64,000 nucleotides of DNA from Qipengyuania_C sp046254955 (GCF_046254955.1 NZ_JBJXRG010000001.1:1-64000); one strand, 5' to 3'; positions 37,466 through 46,519 are shown, numbered from the stretch's first letter. Notes: a model not told the origin generated them from the sequence alone. A program made the numbers and translations.

Positions 37466-37489
37466 GTGAACATATGGGTTTCGCAATAT

Positions 37490-37500
37490 TATAAATTGGA
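37490..37500. promoter_or_regulatory. Putative LysR box before the DUF1838 operon
   Basis: TATAAATTGGA is the reverse complement of the TCCAATTTATA box upstream of lysR. It lies in the 87-base gap between lysR and the first DUF1838 gene, about 55 bases before its ATG. Confidence 0.6.
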
Positions 37501-37552
37501 CCCGCAGTCGGCACTCGCGCACTCTGGTTGGCAAAGCGGGAAGGGAGACAAC

Positions 37553-38455
37553 ATGATCCGCAAAAAATTTGCCGCCTCACTGGCGGCAGCCGCAATTCTG
37601 GCATTGCCGGGCAACGCGCAGGCCGAACAGCTCGACCAGAACGATCCGGAAGATGCGCTCAAAATCATGCGCAAGTCGATCTGTTCGCTCAATGACGGCG
37701 AACCAGTAATCTACTGGTGGACTGGCTCTATGTTCAGCCGCGTCGAAGGCGAAAAGGATCGCAAGCTCTTCGGCCTCGAAGGCATGAACATCCGCCAGTG
37801 TACGACGGTCGCCGATTCCGAGCGCGGCGAAGGCTTCCGCTCTGTCAGCCGCGAGATCATGATCCACACCGATCCCGAAACCGGTGAAATCATGGACAGT
37901 TGGACCAATCCGTGGACCAAGGAAGAGCTCGACGTGATCCATGTCGCCAATGATCCGGTGAACATGCGCAATCCGATTTTCGCTTACCGCGCGGATGGGA
38001 CGCCGCTGAAGACCGAGTACTGGGTAATCAACGGGCGCGCACTGCGCGGGGGCAATACGCCGCTGTTCTACGAAAATCCGTTGGGCGGCGAGTACCAGGA
38101 CTGGGTCGGCGGCAAGTATCACGCGATGGAGATGGGTAACGACTTCTTCTACGCCGAAGACCTTTTCGATGCTGATGACCCCACGGTCGACCATCACTCA
38201 ATCAGCTGGTCGCGCATTTCCAATTGGCTCCCATGGATGAAGATGGGAGACCGCAACGGCGTGATTTACACCGCCACTGTTGGCGGACGCGTTAATTCAA
38301 TCGACGACCTGCCCGAAGAACTGCTCTCGGTTCTGCGCGAGCGCTATCCGCAATATGCCGCTCCGCCGCCGGTCGATGATGCGCGGCCCAATGAAACCAG
38401 CTGGGAAGTCTTCCGCAAGATGATGGAAGCCAGCCAAGCGGAGGACGGACAATGA
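37553..38455 (+). CDS. Exported DUF1838-family protein, copy A
   Basis: 300 residues from ATG at 37553, preceded by AAGGGAG. The signal peptide MIRKKFAASLAAAAILALPGNAQAE places it in the periplasm. The body is Trp/Tyr/Asp-rich with YWWTGSMFSRVEGEKD, SVSREIMIHTDPETGEIMDSW and VIHVANDPVN, shared with the next gene. The DUF1838 assignment is from these phrases; I know of no established reaction. It is likely under LysR control. Confidence 0.82.
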   Translation: MIRKKFAASLAAAAILALPGNAQAEQLDQNDPEDALKIMRKSICSLNDGEPVIYWWTGSMFSRVEGEKDRKLFGLEGMNIRQCTTVADSERGEGFRSVSREIMIHTDPETGEIMDSWTNPWTKEELDVIHVANDPVNMRNPIFAYRADGTPLKTEYWVINGRALRGGNTPLFYENPLGGEYQDWVGGKYHAMEMGNDFFYAEDLFDADDPTVDHHSISWSRISNWLPWMKMGDRNGVIYTATVGGRVNSIDDLPEELLSVLRERYPQYAAPPPVDDARPNETSWEVFRKMMEASQAEDGQ

Positions 38456-39369
38456 GCAAGATCGTATTTACCCTTGCCGGAGCAGCCATGCTCCTCGCCT
38501 CGCCCGCTGCCGCGCAGCTCGATCCCGAAGACGCCGATGACGCGTTCCGGATGGGCACCAAGATGTTCTGCTCGCTAGAGACGGAAGATCCGACGGTCTA
38601 TTACTGGGAAGGCACAGTCTACAGCCGCGTGCCTGGCGAAAAGGACACGCATCTGTTCAATGTGATGGCGATGAACACACGCCAGTGCGAAGCTTTCGAA
38701 GACCCCGTTCGCGGTGTCGGCTCGCGCAGCGTCAGCCGCGAAGTGATGTTCTATCTTGATCCGGAAACGAACGAAGTGATCAACACGTGGGAGAACCCAT
38801 GGACCGGAGAGACGGTAGATGTGATCCACGTCGCCAACGATCCGGTAAACTCGCGTCGTCCGAGTTGGTCGCGGAGTGAAGACGGAACTCCCCGCGCCAC
38901 TTTCACGCCGACGATCGTCGATGGCTACGCCTATCAGGGCGGCGGCGCTGCGTTGCTGTTCTATGACAACCCGCTCGCGGGCGAATACCAAGAGTACGTC
39001 GGTAATAACTATCAGGCGTCAGAATTCCTGACTTGGACCGCACCGATCGACGATATTGCCGACGCGAAAACTCCGCATGTGGTCGACAGTGTGATCAGCT
39101 GGGGCCGTATCTCGCGCTGGATGCCGTGGATGAAGATGCGCAGCCGCGACGGACTGCTGGTATTCTATACGGGGGGCCTGCGTCTCAACAGCTGGGACGA
39201 GATGCCGGAAAAGATGAAGAATGAAATTCGCGAGAATTATCCGGTCTACGCGGCGCCGCCTCCGGTCAATGACGATCGGCCCAACGATACGAGCTGGACG
39301 GTCGCCAAGCGGATCATCGATTCGCTGCGGGCAGCGGTGTCAGCTGCTGTCGAAGATTCCGCCGAATGA
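38452..39369 (+). CDS. Exported DUF1838-family protein, copy B
   Basis: A 305-residue paralogue of the preceding gene, starting with an ATGA overlap. The signal peptide MSKIVFTLAGAAMLLASPAAAQ is followed by the same landmarks: YYWEGTVYSRVPGEKD, RSVSREVMFYLDPETNEVINTW, VIHVANDPVNS and SWGRISRWMPWMKM. The clear but moderate divergence suggests an old duplication and perhaps a heteromer or different substrates. Confidence 0.82.
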   Translation: MSKIVFTLAGAAMLLASPAAAQLDPEDADDAFRMGTKMFCSLETEDPTVYYWEGTVYSRVPGEKDTHLFNVMAMNTRQCEAFEDPVRGVGSRSVSREVMFYLDPETNEVINTWENPWTGETVDVIHVANDPVNSRRPSWSRSEDGTPRATFTPTIVDGYAYQGGGAALLFYDNPLAGEYQEYVGNNYQASEFLTWTAPIDDIADAKTPHVVDSVISWGRISRWMPWMKMRSRDGLLVFYTGGLRLNSWDEMPEKMKNEIRENYPVYAAPPPVNDDRPNDTSWTVAKRIIDSLRAAVSAAVEDSAE

Positions 39370-39926
39370 GGACAGTCGCTCTGGCCGCGCTGGCTCCGCT
39401 GGCGCTGGCCGGCTGCGCTGCTTCGATCGAAACGCCTGCTGCAGCGCCCGTTGCAGAGAGCGGCGCAAGCGAAGGCACCGTGCTACGCCGGGCAACGTTG
39501 CTGACGCACGACATCGAAAAATCGATCCGCTTCTACGAGATCATCGGTTTCGAGCAATGGTATGTCGGGCAACCGGGAAAGATCTCTGAGAGCGGCCTGC
39601 CGGTTGAAGGCACCAAGGCTGGCGATCCGAGCCGCTTCGTGATCATGAAGGGCAAGCATCCCTACATCGGCATGATTGGTCTGTTGCAATATGGCGAAGC
39701 GAGAAAAGCGGGCGCGCCGGCAATGCGCCATGGCGATGCGATCATGATGGTGGAAGCCGAAGGTCTCGACGAGATCTTCCGCCAGCTGGTCGCGAACGGC
39801 TACGCAGTCCACAAAGAGATCGAGACCGTGCCGATCCAGAGCGTCACCGACTCATGGGACGCGCGCTTTGCAATGGTGTACGATCCTGACGGTCACCTCG
39901 TGGAACTGACCGAAAGGCTCAACTGA
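39366..39926 (+). CDS. VOC-family lipoprotein
   Basis: A 186-residue protein with lipoprotein signal MRTVALAALAPLALAGC (lipobox LAGC). A glyoxalase-type domain follows: TLLTHDIEKSIRFYEIIGFEQWY at the start, and MVYDPDGHLVELTERLN with the usual terminal His/Glu ligands. A second envelope-located VOC protein in the same island, it is tied to the DUF1838 pair by an ATGA overlap. Confidence 0.85.
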   Translation: MRTVALAALAPLALAGCAASIETPAAAPVAESGASEGTVLRRATLLTHDIEKSIRFYEIIGFEQWYVGQPGKISESGLPVEGTKAGDPSRFVIMKGKHPYIGMIGLLQYGEARKAGAPAMRHGDAIMMVEAEGLDEIFRQLVANGYAVHKEIETVPIQSVTDSWDARFAMVYDPDGHLVELTERLN

Positions 39927-40825
39927 TGCATCGCAGGGCGATACTTTCTGCAATTGGAGCCGGTCTTGCCGCCCTCCCCCTCACGCGCCTGCATGCACTG
40001 CCCGAACCCGCGCCCCAAGGCATCACTCGGCGCTATATCCGCGGCGCTTTCGGTCAGATCCACTTGCGCGTCGCGATGCCGGACCCGGAGAAAATCACCG
40101 CACCCCCGCTCGTCGCACTGCACCAGACCGCGCTGTCCGGACGCATGTTCGACCATTTCCTGCCGGTGATGGCGCGCGATCGCATGGTCATCGCACCCGA
40201 TACGCCCGGCTATGGCGAATCCGATCGGCCCGCCGAGCGTCCTCCGCTGGAAGCCTATGGCGACGCCATTCTCGATGCGCTGCTGCGCGAATATGGCGGC
40301 CCGTTCGACCTGCTCGGCTACCATACGGGCGCGGCGATTGCCGCCGACCTTGCGGCTCGCCGCGACATGGTGCGCAAGACCGTGCTGGTTTCGATGCCCT
40401 ATTTCGGCGACGAACGGCGCAATGGACTGGTCGAGCAGATCGATCGGCCGCGCGGCTACAACGACGAATATTCCGAAGACGGCTCGCACCTCCCGCCGAT
40501 GTGGGAGGGGACGTTCAAGGCGCGGCCCGAAGGCCAGAGCTGGGACGATGTTGCGCGGCTGGTTTCGGAGAAACAGCGGGCCGGGCGTTGGGGCGGATGG
40601 GCCTTGCTATCCGCGCTCGAAATCGACCTCACCGAGAAGCTCCAATCGATCGACAAGCCCGTGCTGGTGATCGCGCCGCATGACGGCCTCGATCCGCAAA
40701 GCCGCGCTGCGGCAGAAGTGATCCCGGCCGCTCAGCTGATCGAACTACCTGATCTGGCCTATGGGCTTTTCGACGCTACGCCCGAGCGCATCGCCGATCC
40801 GGCGCGCGCTTTCCTCAACGCCTAA
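39926..40825 (+). CDS. Exported alpha/beta-hydrolase-fold protein with His in the nucleophile elbow
   Basis: A 299-residue alpha/beta-fold protein with a Tat-like N-terminus (MHRRAILSAIGAGLAALPLT). The oxyanion region (ALHQTALSGRMFDHF) and the PDTPGYGESDRP loop are typical. The nucleophile elbow reads GYHTG, with His133 in place of Ser/Asp/Cys. The usual C-terminal catalytic His region reads LPDLAYGLFDATPE and has no His. It is either a non-hydrolytic enzyme of this fold or a binding protein. It ends the LysR-linked operon, adjoining the convergent PepSY gene with no gap. Confidence 0.85.
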   Translation: MHRRAILSAIGAGLAALPLTRLHALPEPAPQGITRRYIRGAFGQIHLRVAMPDPEKITAPPLVALHQTALSGRMFDHFLPVMARDRMVIAPDTPGYGESDRPAERPPLEAYGDAILDALLREYGGPFDLLGYHTGAAIAADLAARRDMVRKTVLVSMPYFGDERRNGLVEQIDRPRGYNDEYSEDGSHLPPMWEGTFKARPEGQSWDDVARLVSEKQRAGRWGGWALLSALEIDLTEKLQSIDKPVLVIAPHDGLDPQSRAAAEVIPAAQLIELPDLAYGLFDATPERIADPARAFLNA

Positions 40826-42316
40826 TCAAATCCACTTTCTCCTGAGCCACATCACTGGGCCGCTCAGCGCCAGGATAATCGCGAGTACCGCGAAGAGATC
40901 ATTCGCCCATTTGAACTCGCTGTGGATGACGAGCCCCAAATGTACATCGATCAGGAACAGGAACAGAGTGGTGCCGGGCGCAGCGTTGGTGAACGCCGTC
41001 CCCGTTTCTTCCATCGGGGATGTGAATGTCGGCGCGTGGTAGATCTGCTGGCTGTTCTTGACATAGACCTGCTCGCCATCGCGCGCGGCGCTGGTGATGG
41101 CGGTGCTGGTTCCTTCCAGCTGGCTCCACTCGTCCGCATCCGCCTCGCGCAAGAAATTGCGCCCGCCGCCAAAGCCAGCAAACATCGTATCGCCGACCCG
41201 GAAGATATTGGCACCCGGCGCGCCGCCCTCGACGGGCACGCTGAGGTCTGTCGCCCAGCTCTGGCCGTTGTCGGTGGTTTCGAGCAAACCGTGGCTCGTA
41301 GCGATGGATATCCGGCCCGGTTCGCCCGGCCAGGCCGCCACGCCGTCTATCTGGTGATCGAAACTCGCCAGCTGGTAGGCCGATGGCAGCGATTCCCGAG
41401 CGACGGTCTTGCCGTCAGCCCAGTCGAGGAAACCGTAGATGTGGTTGAGCGGGATCGCGCTGATCGAAATATAGAGCAAGGGGACAAGGCCAAGCAGGCC
41501 GATGATCGGAGCGTGCGCGCGGAACAGCCACTGCATCCATCTGCGCTGCGTCTTCATCGTCATGAACTTGCGCCGCCCACGCCGCGTCACGAACCAGTAA
41601 AGGATCCCGGTGAGCGAGAGGACTGCCATCGCGACCCCGCCCAGATCGTTGAGCCAGATGCCCCAATTGCCCGGCAGCAAAGCGCGGCCAAAATGGATAT
41701 CCATGATGAAGCGATGGAATTTCACCTCAGGCGATAGTCCCGTGACGTTCTCCTCGAGATTGACGGGCGTCAAGTCGCCGCCGGCAAGGTCAAAGGTGAG
41801 AATGTCGCTCATGTCGGCAACGACCATCAGCTCATCAGCGCCATGTCCCTCGCTGATCGACGTCAGGTGCTCGCCCGGCAAGCCGATGCGCGCCGCCTTC
41901 GTCCCGTCGGCCGACAGTTCCCAGATGCCCTCATCGCTGGCGAGATAGGTTCGGGCAAAGCCCTCGCCGCCAAGGTCGGCAATACCTGTTACTTGCGGTT
42001 GGCCGGACAGCCCGTCGAAATCGATATCCGACCAGTTTTCGCCATCGTCGGAATACCACGCACCGCGCTCCGAGCCGCCAACGATCCGTCCGTCTTCGAC
42101 CGCGATATGACGCATGACCGTTCCTGGGACGAGGTATTCGACCCGGTCAGACGTCCAACTCGATGGCACGCTGTTCTGGCTGACCCAGCGCCACTCGTGA
42201 TGATCGAGCACAACGCCGGTCACGCCCATCACAAACAGCCACAGCGCTGCGACGAGCCCGGCCCATTTGTGGATCGACCGCAGGAGGCGGTACGTGGGCG
42301 CCTTGGGAAAGGTCAT
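40826..42316 (-). CDS. PepSY-type membrane protein with extracytoplasmic Asp-box repeats
   Basis: 496 residues from ATG at 42316 (ATGA overlap with the upstream PepSY gene). An N-terminal membrane helix (IHKWAGLVAALWLFVMGVTGVVLDHHEW) is followed by a periplasmic domain with YSDDGENWS and later TTDNGQSWA, Asp-box/BNR-like hairpins. A central helix pair (WGIWLNDLGGVAMAVLSLTGILYWF; LLGLVPLLYISISAIPLNHIYG) and a C-terminal helix pair end in WLRRKW. The conserved His residues near helices fit haem or ferric-reductase-like PepSY_TM proteins. The same frame is open to 42970, but that part lies inside another gene. Confidence 0.8.
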   Translation of the reverse strand: MTFPKAPTYRLLRSIHKWAGLVAALWLFVMGVTGVVLDHHEWRWVSQNSVPSSWTSDRVEYLVPGTVMRHIAVEDGRIVGGSERGAWYSDDGENWSDIDFDGLSGQPQVTGIADLGGEGFARTYLASDEGIWELSADGTKAARIGLPGEHLTSISEGHGADELMVVADMSDILTFDLAGGDLTPVNLEENVTGLSPEVKFHRFIMDIHFGRALLPGNWGIWLNDLGGVAMAVLSLTGILYWFVTRRGRRKFMTMKTQRRWMQWLFRAHAPIIGLLGLVPLLYISISAIPLNHIYGFLDWADGKTVARESLPSAYQLASFDHQIDGVAAWPGEPGRISIATSHGLLETTDNGQSWATDLSVPVEGGAPGANIFRVGDTMFAGFGGGRNFLREADADEWSQLEGTSTAITSAARDGEQVYVKNSQQIYHAPTFTSPMEETGTAFTNAAPGTTLFLFLIDVHLGLVIHSEFKWANDLFAVLAIILALSGPVMWLRRKWI

Positions 42317-43386
42317 GCCTTTTGCGATTTTCGCAGCCGCCGACCCCTGCGCCAGATAAGGAAACCGCTCACGCCCCAAAATAGCAGCGCGATGCCGCAG
42401 ATAGTCGCGATGATCCCGCCGACTTCGCCCACGACATAGAGCGTGTGGAGCGGATAGAGCCAGTTGCGCAGGCCATCGCCGCCTTCCATCAATCCGGTGT
42501 TCTTGATCGTTGCCTCGCCAGTCTGCGGATGCACGAGCACATCGATCCGACGCAGCTGCGGCGTGGTCATGGCGAACCAGTGCTGGCGAGCATGCGGCCC
42601 GGCTTCGGAGAATGCGCCGAACCGCTCGGCACCAGACGCCTTCAGGGCGATTTGCGCTGCTTCGGCCAATTCGACCTTGATCGGCGGCACCTCCTCCAAC
42701 ATCATCGCTTCGCGCATATTGGTGGCGGTGACGAGGACACCCGTTTCCTTCTCGTACCAGTTGAACAGGTTCATCGCCGTACCGGTAATCGCGGTCATGA
42801 ATATCACCGTGCCGACAAACAGTCCCGCCTTGCGATGCCAGCGCACCAGCCAGCTCTTCGGCGTGACCTTGCGCGTCTGCCGATAGTGCCACATGCCAAG
42901 AATACAGATCGCCATCGAACCCAGGCCAATGATCGTGATCAGCACGCGGCCCAGATTGCTCCATTCCCATTTGTGCAATGTCGTAATCAGTCCAACCCAG
43001 CCGGTGCTCTCCATCAACGGCATCTCGGCCAGAACCTTGCCGCTGTACTGGTCGACCGTGACCATGCGCGACATGTCCATCTTGGTCTTGTCGTATCCGC
43101 CCATCACCATCACCGCGGTGTCTGGCGCGGAATCGCTGGGATACATCACATGCGCCGACTGGAATTCGGGCAAGTCACGCTTGACGATCGCTATGACTTC
43201 GTCGGGCGTAGCTGCATTCCCGATCACGGGCGCAGAATACCCCTCCTGCGTCTCACCGATCAACAGGAAACGGTATTGCGTGACAGCGCCGGATACGCCT
43301 TGGAAAATAAGGAAAATGCCCAGCAGCAGCGCAAACCGCCGATGCCATGTCCGTACACCGCGCGATACTTTCGGATTGCTTGCCAA
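42313..43386 (-). CDS. PepSY domain membrane protein (ferric-reductase-like)
   Basis: A 357-residue PepSY_TM protein. TWHRRFALLLGIFLIFQGVSGAVTQYRF is the first helix; a periplasmic PepSY region with TVDQYSGKVLAEMPLM lies between helices; LHKWEWSNLGRVLITIIGLGSMAICILGMW and FVGTVIFMTAITGTAMNLF follow. Relatives include PiuB/FoxB-type proteins linked to siderophore iron reduction. The start is TTG at 43386. It sits between cytochrome b561 and the second PepSY gene, consistent with an electron-transfer module. Confidence 0.82.
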   Translation of the reverse strand: MASNPKVSRGVRTWHRRFALLLGIFLIFQGVSGAVTQYRFLLIGETQEGYSAPVIGNAATPDEVIAIVKRDLPEFQSAHVMYPSDSAPDTAVMVMGGYDKTKMDMSRMVTVDQYSGKVLAEMPLMESTGWVGLITTLHKWEWSNLGRVLITIIGLGSMAICILGMWHYRQTRKVTPKSWLVRWHRKAGLFVGTVIFMTAITGTAMNLFNWYEKETGVLVTATNMREAMMLEEVPPIKVELAEAAQIALKASGAERFGAFSEAGPHARQHWFAMTTPQLRRIDVLVHPQTGEATIKNTGLMEGGDGLRNWLYPLHTLYVVGEVGGIIATICGIALLFWGVSGFLIWRRGRRLRKSQKA

Positions 43387-43407
43387 ATCCTTACCCCTGT
43401 CCCATCG

Positions 43408-43968
43408 TCACTCTTGCTCGGGCAGCATCGATTTCAGCACCCGATCCCTCTTCACAAAGTGGTGATAGAGCGCCGCGCCGATATGGAAAACCACCAGGGC
43501 GGTCAGCGCCCAGGCCATCACAAAATGCGCCCAGTAGAATGGTCCGACCAGCTCCTTGTTCTCCGGAGTGATCGGCGGAATGACGAACAGGCCGAATACA
43601 TTGACCGTGCTGCCAAACAGGCTCGAGCTGAGCCAACCGGTAATCGGCAAGGCGATCATCAGGGCGTAGAATGCCCAATGGACGCGGCTGCTCCAGCGCT
43701 CTTCGAAATCGGTCAGGTCATCGGTTTGCGGGACGGGCTGGCGACGGCGCCACCAAAGCCGGAACAGGATCAGGGCAAATGCGATCAGCCCCAGCGCCTT
43801 GTGCCAGTGCACCCACTCGAGGAAGATCCTGACGTTCGACTTGAACCAGTAGGTGCTGTCATTGGCGTGCCACATGATCAGCGACGCCACGATAATGAGG
43901 AGCGCGATCAGCCAGTGAAGCCACTTGCTGACCGCGCCCCATCGCGTTTCCGTGTTCGATAGCGCCAT
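43408..43968 (-). CDS. Cytochrome b561-family protein
   Basis: A 186-residue four-helix membrane cytochrome b. The start RWGAVSKWLHWLIALLIIVASLIMWH carries a haem-ligand His pattern. HWHKALGLIAFALILFRLWWR and ALTALVVFHIGAALYHHFVKRD supply the other ligands. It probably passes electrons from the quinone pool to the neighbouring PepSY proteins or a periplasmic acceptor. It lies in operon with them, just downstream of the TonB receptor gene (13-base gap). Confidence 0.9.
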   Translation of the reverse strand: MALSNTETRWGAVSKWLHWLIALLIIVASLIMWHANDSTYWFKSNVRIFLEWVHWHKALGLIAFALILFRLWWRRRQPVPQTDDLTDFEERWSSRVHWAFYALMIALPITGWLSSSLFGSTVNVFGLFVIPPITPENKELVGPFYWAHFVMAWALTALVVFHIGAALYHHFVKRDRVLKSMLPEQE

Positions 43969-43981
43969 CAGCGCTGCCTTC

Positions 43982-46456
43982 TTAGTATCTCCAGTTGACG
44001 GTCAGGCCAAACTGCCGCTTGCGCGGGGCACCGACGATGAAGTCGCGGAAGAAGGTGAAGCGGCTATCCGGTCGTCCGAATGTTGTCCTACCCGGTGAAG
44101 GCACAAGCATGCCGCGATTGAAGTCGAATAACCTTGTGATCACTAAGGGAGTTTTGTCCTCAAGCACGTTGTCGACGAAACCCGTCACCGTCAGATTGCC
44201 GAACTCGACGCCTGCGCGAATGTTCCAGTTGTAGCTATCACCGGTCCGCGCGAGATTATGCACCTGCGCATAGCGATTGCTTTCGTAAGCCAAATCATTC
44301 CGTAGGAAAAATTCGGCATTGTCGCTAACCGGGAAGCGCACGGTTCCAGCCAAATTCAGCTGATGGACGGGAGTTTGCGGCAGACGATTGCCCGCCACCT
44401 GGCCGTTAGGTCCATCCGTGTCTGCCGGATTAGGCTGGGTGAAGTCTACATCGAGAAAACTTGGCTCGCCATCGGTGTCGAGCAGCTCTTCAGTATTCTC
44501 GTCATAGAAGTCTTTAAAAGTGGCGTCGTTATAAGCGTAACCAACTCGAACATCGAGCCAATCGGTCACACGTCCGAATACCTCGACTTCTAGACCTTTG
44601 ATCTCCGATGCGCCGGCATTTACGATGAACGGAACGGTCGAGAAGTCGCCCTGTGTTCTTTCGTAGGGCTGCGATTGCGTCAGCTGCTGGCTTGTCCAAT
44701 CGAGGTAGAACCCCGCCACATTGAAGCTCAAACTCGTGCCCGGGATCAGACCCTTGGTGCCGAGCTCGTAAGACCAGACCTGCTCTTCATCGAACGTCTC
44801 GATGCCCCTTGCAACCAAATCGGCGACCGAAGCCGCTGTTCCGTCGCTCGGAAGATCATTGAAGCCGCCCGGCTTGTTGCCCTTGGCAACCGCCGCATAG
44901 ATATTGAGGTTCGGGTTGACTTCGAACTTGGCGGTAAAACGAGGTAGGAACGCCGTAAATGTTTCGCTGCGCAGATTGGTAGGCGCTGTGATTGCGGGCG
45001 AATCACCGTCACTTTCGTCCGAAGCAAGTATTTCGTCTTCCTGGTACCGACCTTCGGCGCTTATGGTGAGCTGGTCCGTCACATCGAACTCGAGCATCCC
45101 ATACACGGCCCAGTTGTTGACGCCGTCCGCTGAATCGAGGCGATACTTGTTGCCCAGCTCGGCAGAGGTCCAAGAGGTGTTGATGTTGAACCCTTCGCCA
45201 TCACGCTGGCGGAAGTAGTATGCACCAGCCAAACCACGGATGCGAGCGTCCTGAGGTGAAAGCAATCGCACATTCTGGCTAAAGTCGTGAGTTCTGGAAC
45301 CGCCGATGGAGAGGCTGGGAGTATCGGTCGGGAAGAGGTCGTTGTCGAAACCGTTGACGTTCTCCGACCCGTTAAAGGCAGTGATGGAAGTCAACTGCCA
45401 GTCACTGTCGAAGTAATAGTTCAGGGTCAGATCACTCCGGAAATAGTTCCGCGTTAGACCGCGATAACCAAGCTCTTCGAGCTCATCGTTGTTATAGGCG
45501 AGTTCGCGATCGCCCTGTTCAATCTCACCACAGAAATATCCTCTAGAGCGATTCTCATTCACCGGAATAGTGAAGGAAGGAAGGAAGAAAAATGGCTGAT
45601 AATTTCCGGAAATCTCGGGCAGAAAACAATTCAGGTTCTCCGAACCGAACTTGTAAGTCGCATAGCCTTTGTCGCGGTCTTCACCGTAAGCTACGCCCAG
45701 AATTGCTTCGAGATTATCGCCGGGCGTGAGGCGGAACTTCGCACCGACGTTCCAGCTTTGCTGGTCATTGATGTCCCGTTCGCCATTGTCGGCATTCACA
45801 TAGTCCCCGCCAAAGCTGTAATAACGCCCGTTCAATTCAAGCGCGGCCACATCTTCCTGCAGCGGTATCGAAACAAAGCCCGATACTTCCTGGTGATCGT
45901 ACTGGCCCACGGTGACTTCCGCACCAGCGCGGAATTCGTTGTCAGGCTTGCGGGTCACAAAATTGATAGCACCGGCGAAGGTCTGGCGACCATAAAGCGC
46001 CGACTGCGGTCCGCGGATGACTTCCACGCGCTCGAGATTTTCGAGCTGGTAACTCGTGATGTTGCCAGAAACGAAAACTCCATCGACGAAGAAGCCTGCG
46101 TTCGCTGCACCAAGGATATTCGACATGCCGCGAATGGCTGGGCGAACACTCGCGCCGCCCTCGCCGCCGCCGGTACGGCCAAAGCCCTGACGGAACGAGA
46201 AGCCTGGAGTTTGCAATGCAACATCAGAAATGTTGTCAATCCCGGCTTCATCAATCTCTTCAGCGCCAATTGCAGTGATCGCGAGCGGTACATCGATCAA
46301 GTTCTCTTCGCGCTTACGCGCGGTCACAACGATCACCGGGCCACCTGTTTCGCGGCTATCGGCACCTGCCTGGTCATCGGCATCCTGTGCCTGCGCCTGC
46401 ATCGGCAGTGCTGCAGCCAGACCGGCTACGCTCGCCATCAATAGCGATTTCTTCAT
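43982..46456 (-). CDS. TonB-dependent receptor
   Basis: An 824-residue outer-membrane receptor. The signal peptide MKKSLLMASVAGLAAALPMQAQA precedes a TonB box-like PVIVVTARKR and a plug with DVPLAITAIGAEEID and VEVIRGPQSALYGRQTFAGAINF. It ends in aromatic Tyr (LTVNWRY). ATG at 46456 has a strong AGGGAGGA site. The promoter gap carries a TCCAATTTA box. It heads the operon with cytochrome b561 and two PepSY proteins, a set otherwise typical of metal-chelate or siderophore uptake. Confidence 0.95.
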   Translation of the reverse strand: MKKSLLMASVAGLAAALPMQAQAQDADDQAGADSRETGGPVIVVTARKREENLIDVPLAITAIGAEEIDEAGIDNISDVALQTPGFSFRQGFGRTGGGEGGASVRPAIRGMSNILGAANAGFFVDGVFVSGNITSYQLENLERVEVIRGPQSALYGRQTFAGAINFVTRKPDNEFRAGAEVTVGQYDHQEVSGFVSIPLQEDVAALELNGRYYSFGGDYVNADNGERDINDQQSWNVGAKFRLTPGDNLEAILGVAYGEDRDKGYATYKFGSENLNCFLPEISGNYQPFFFLPSFTIPVNENRSRGYFCGEIEQGDRELAYNNDELEELGYRGLTRNYFRSDLTLNYYFDSDWQLTSITAFNGSENVNGFDNDLFPTDTPSLSIGGSRTHDFSQNVRLLSPQDARIRGLAGAYYFRQRDGEGFNINTSWTSAELGNKYRLDSADGVNNWAVYGMLEFDVTDQLTISAEGRYQEDEILASDESDGDSPAITAPTNLRSETFTAFLPRFTAKFEVNPNLNIYAAVAKGNKPGGFNDLPSDGTAASVADLVARGIETFDEEQVWSYELGTKGLIPGTSLSFNVAGFYLDWTSQQLTQSQPYERTQGDFSTVPFIVNAGASEIKGLEVEVFGRVTDWLDVRVGYAYNDATFKDFYDENTEELLDTDGEPSFLDVDFTQPNPADTDGPNGQVAGNRLPQTPVHQLNLAGTVRFPVSDNAEFFLRNDLAYESNRYAQVHNLARTGDSYNWNIRAGVEFGNLTVTGFVDNVLEDKTPLVITRLFDFNRGMLVPSPGRTTFGRPDSRFTFFRDFIVGAPRKRQFGLTVNWRY

Positions 46457-46519
46457 CGTAACTTTCCTCCCTTGAGCGTTGCGCTCGTGAAATACACCGT
46501 GCCTTGCGGCTCACCAAAG

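Noticed and set aside
42317..42970. Upstream extension of the Asp-box PepSY gene to 714 residues
   Set aside because: The added part lies in another frame of the neighbouring PepSY gene; the ATG at 42316 starts a good membrane helix and overlaps the previous stop.
42445..43962. Plus-strand frame of 505 codons
   Set aside because: It is antisense to the PepSY and cytochrome b561 genes and rich in His/Arg/Gln with no coherent fold.
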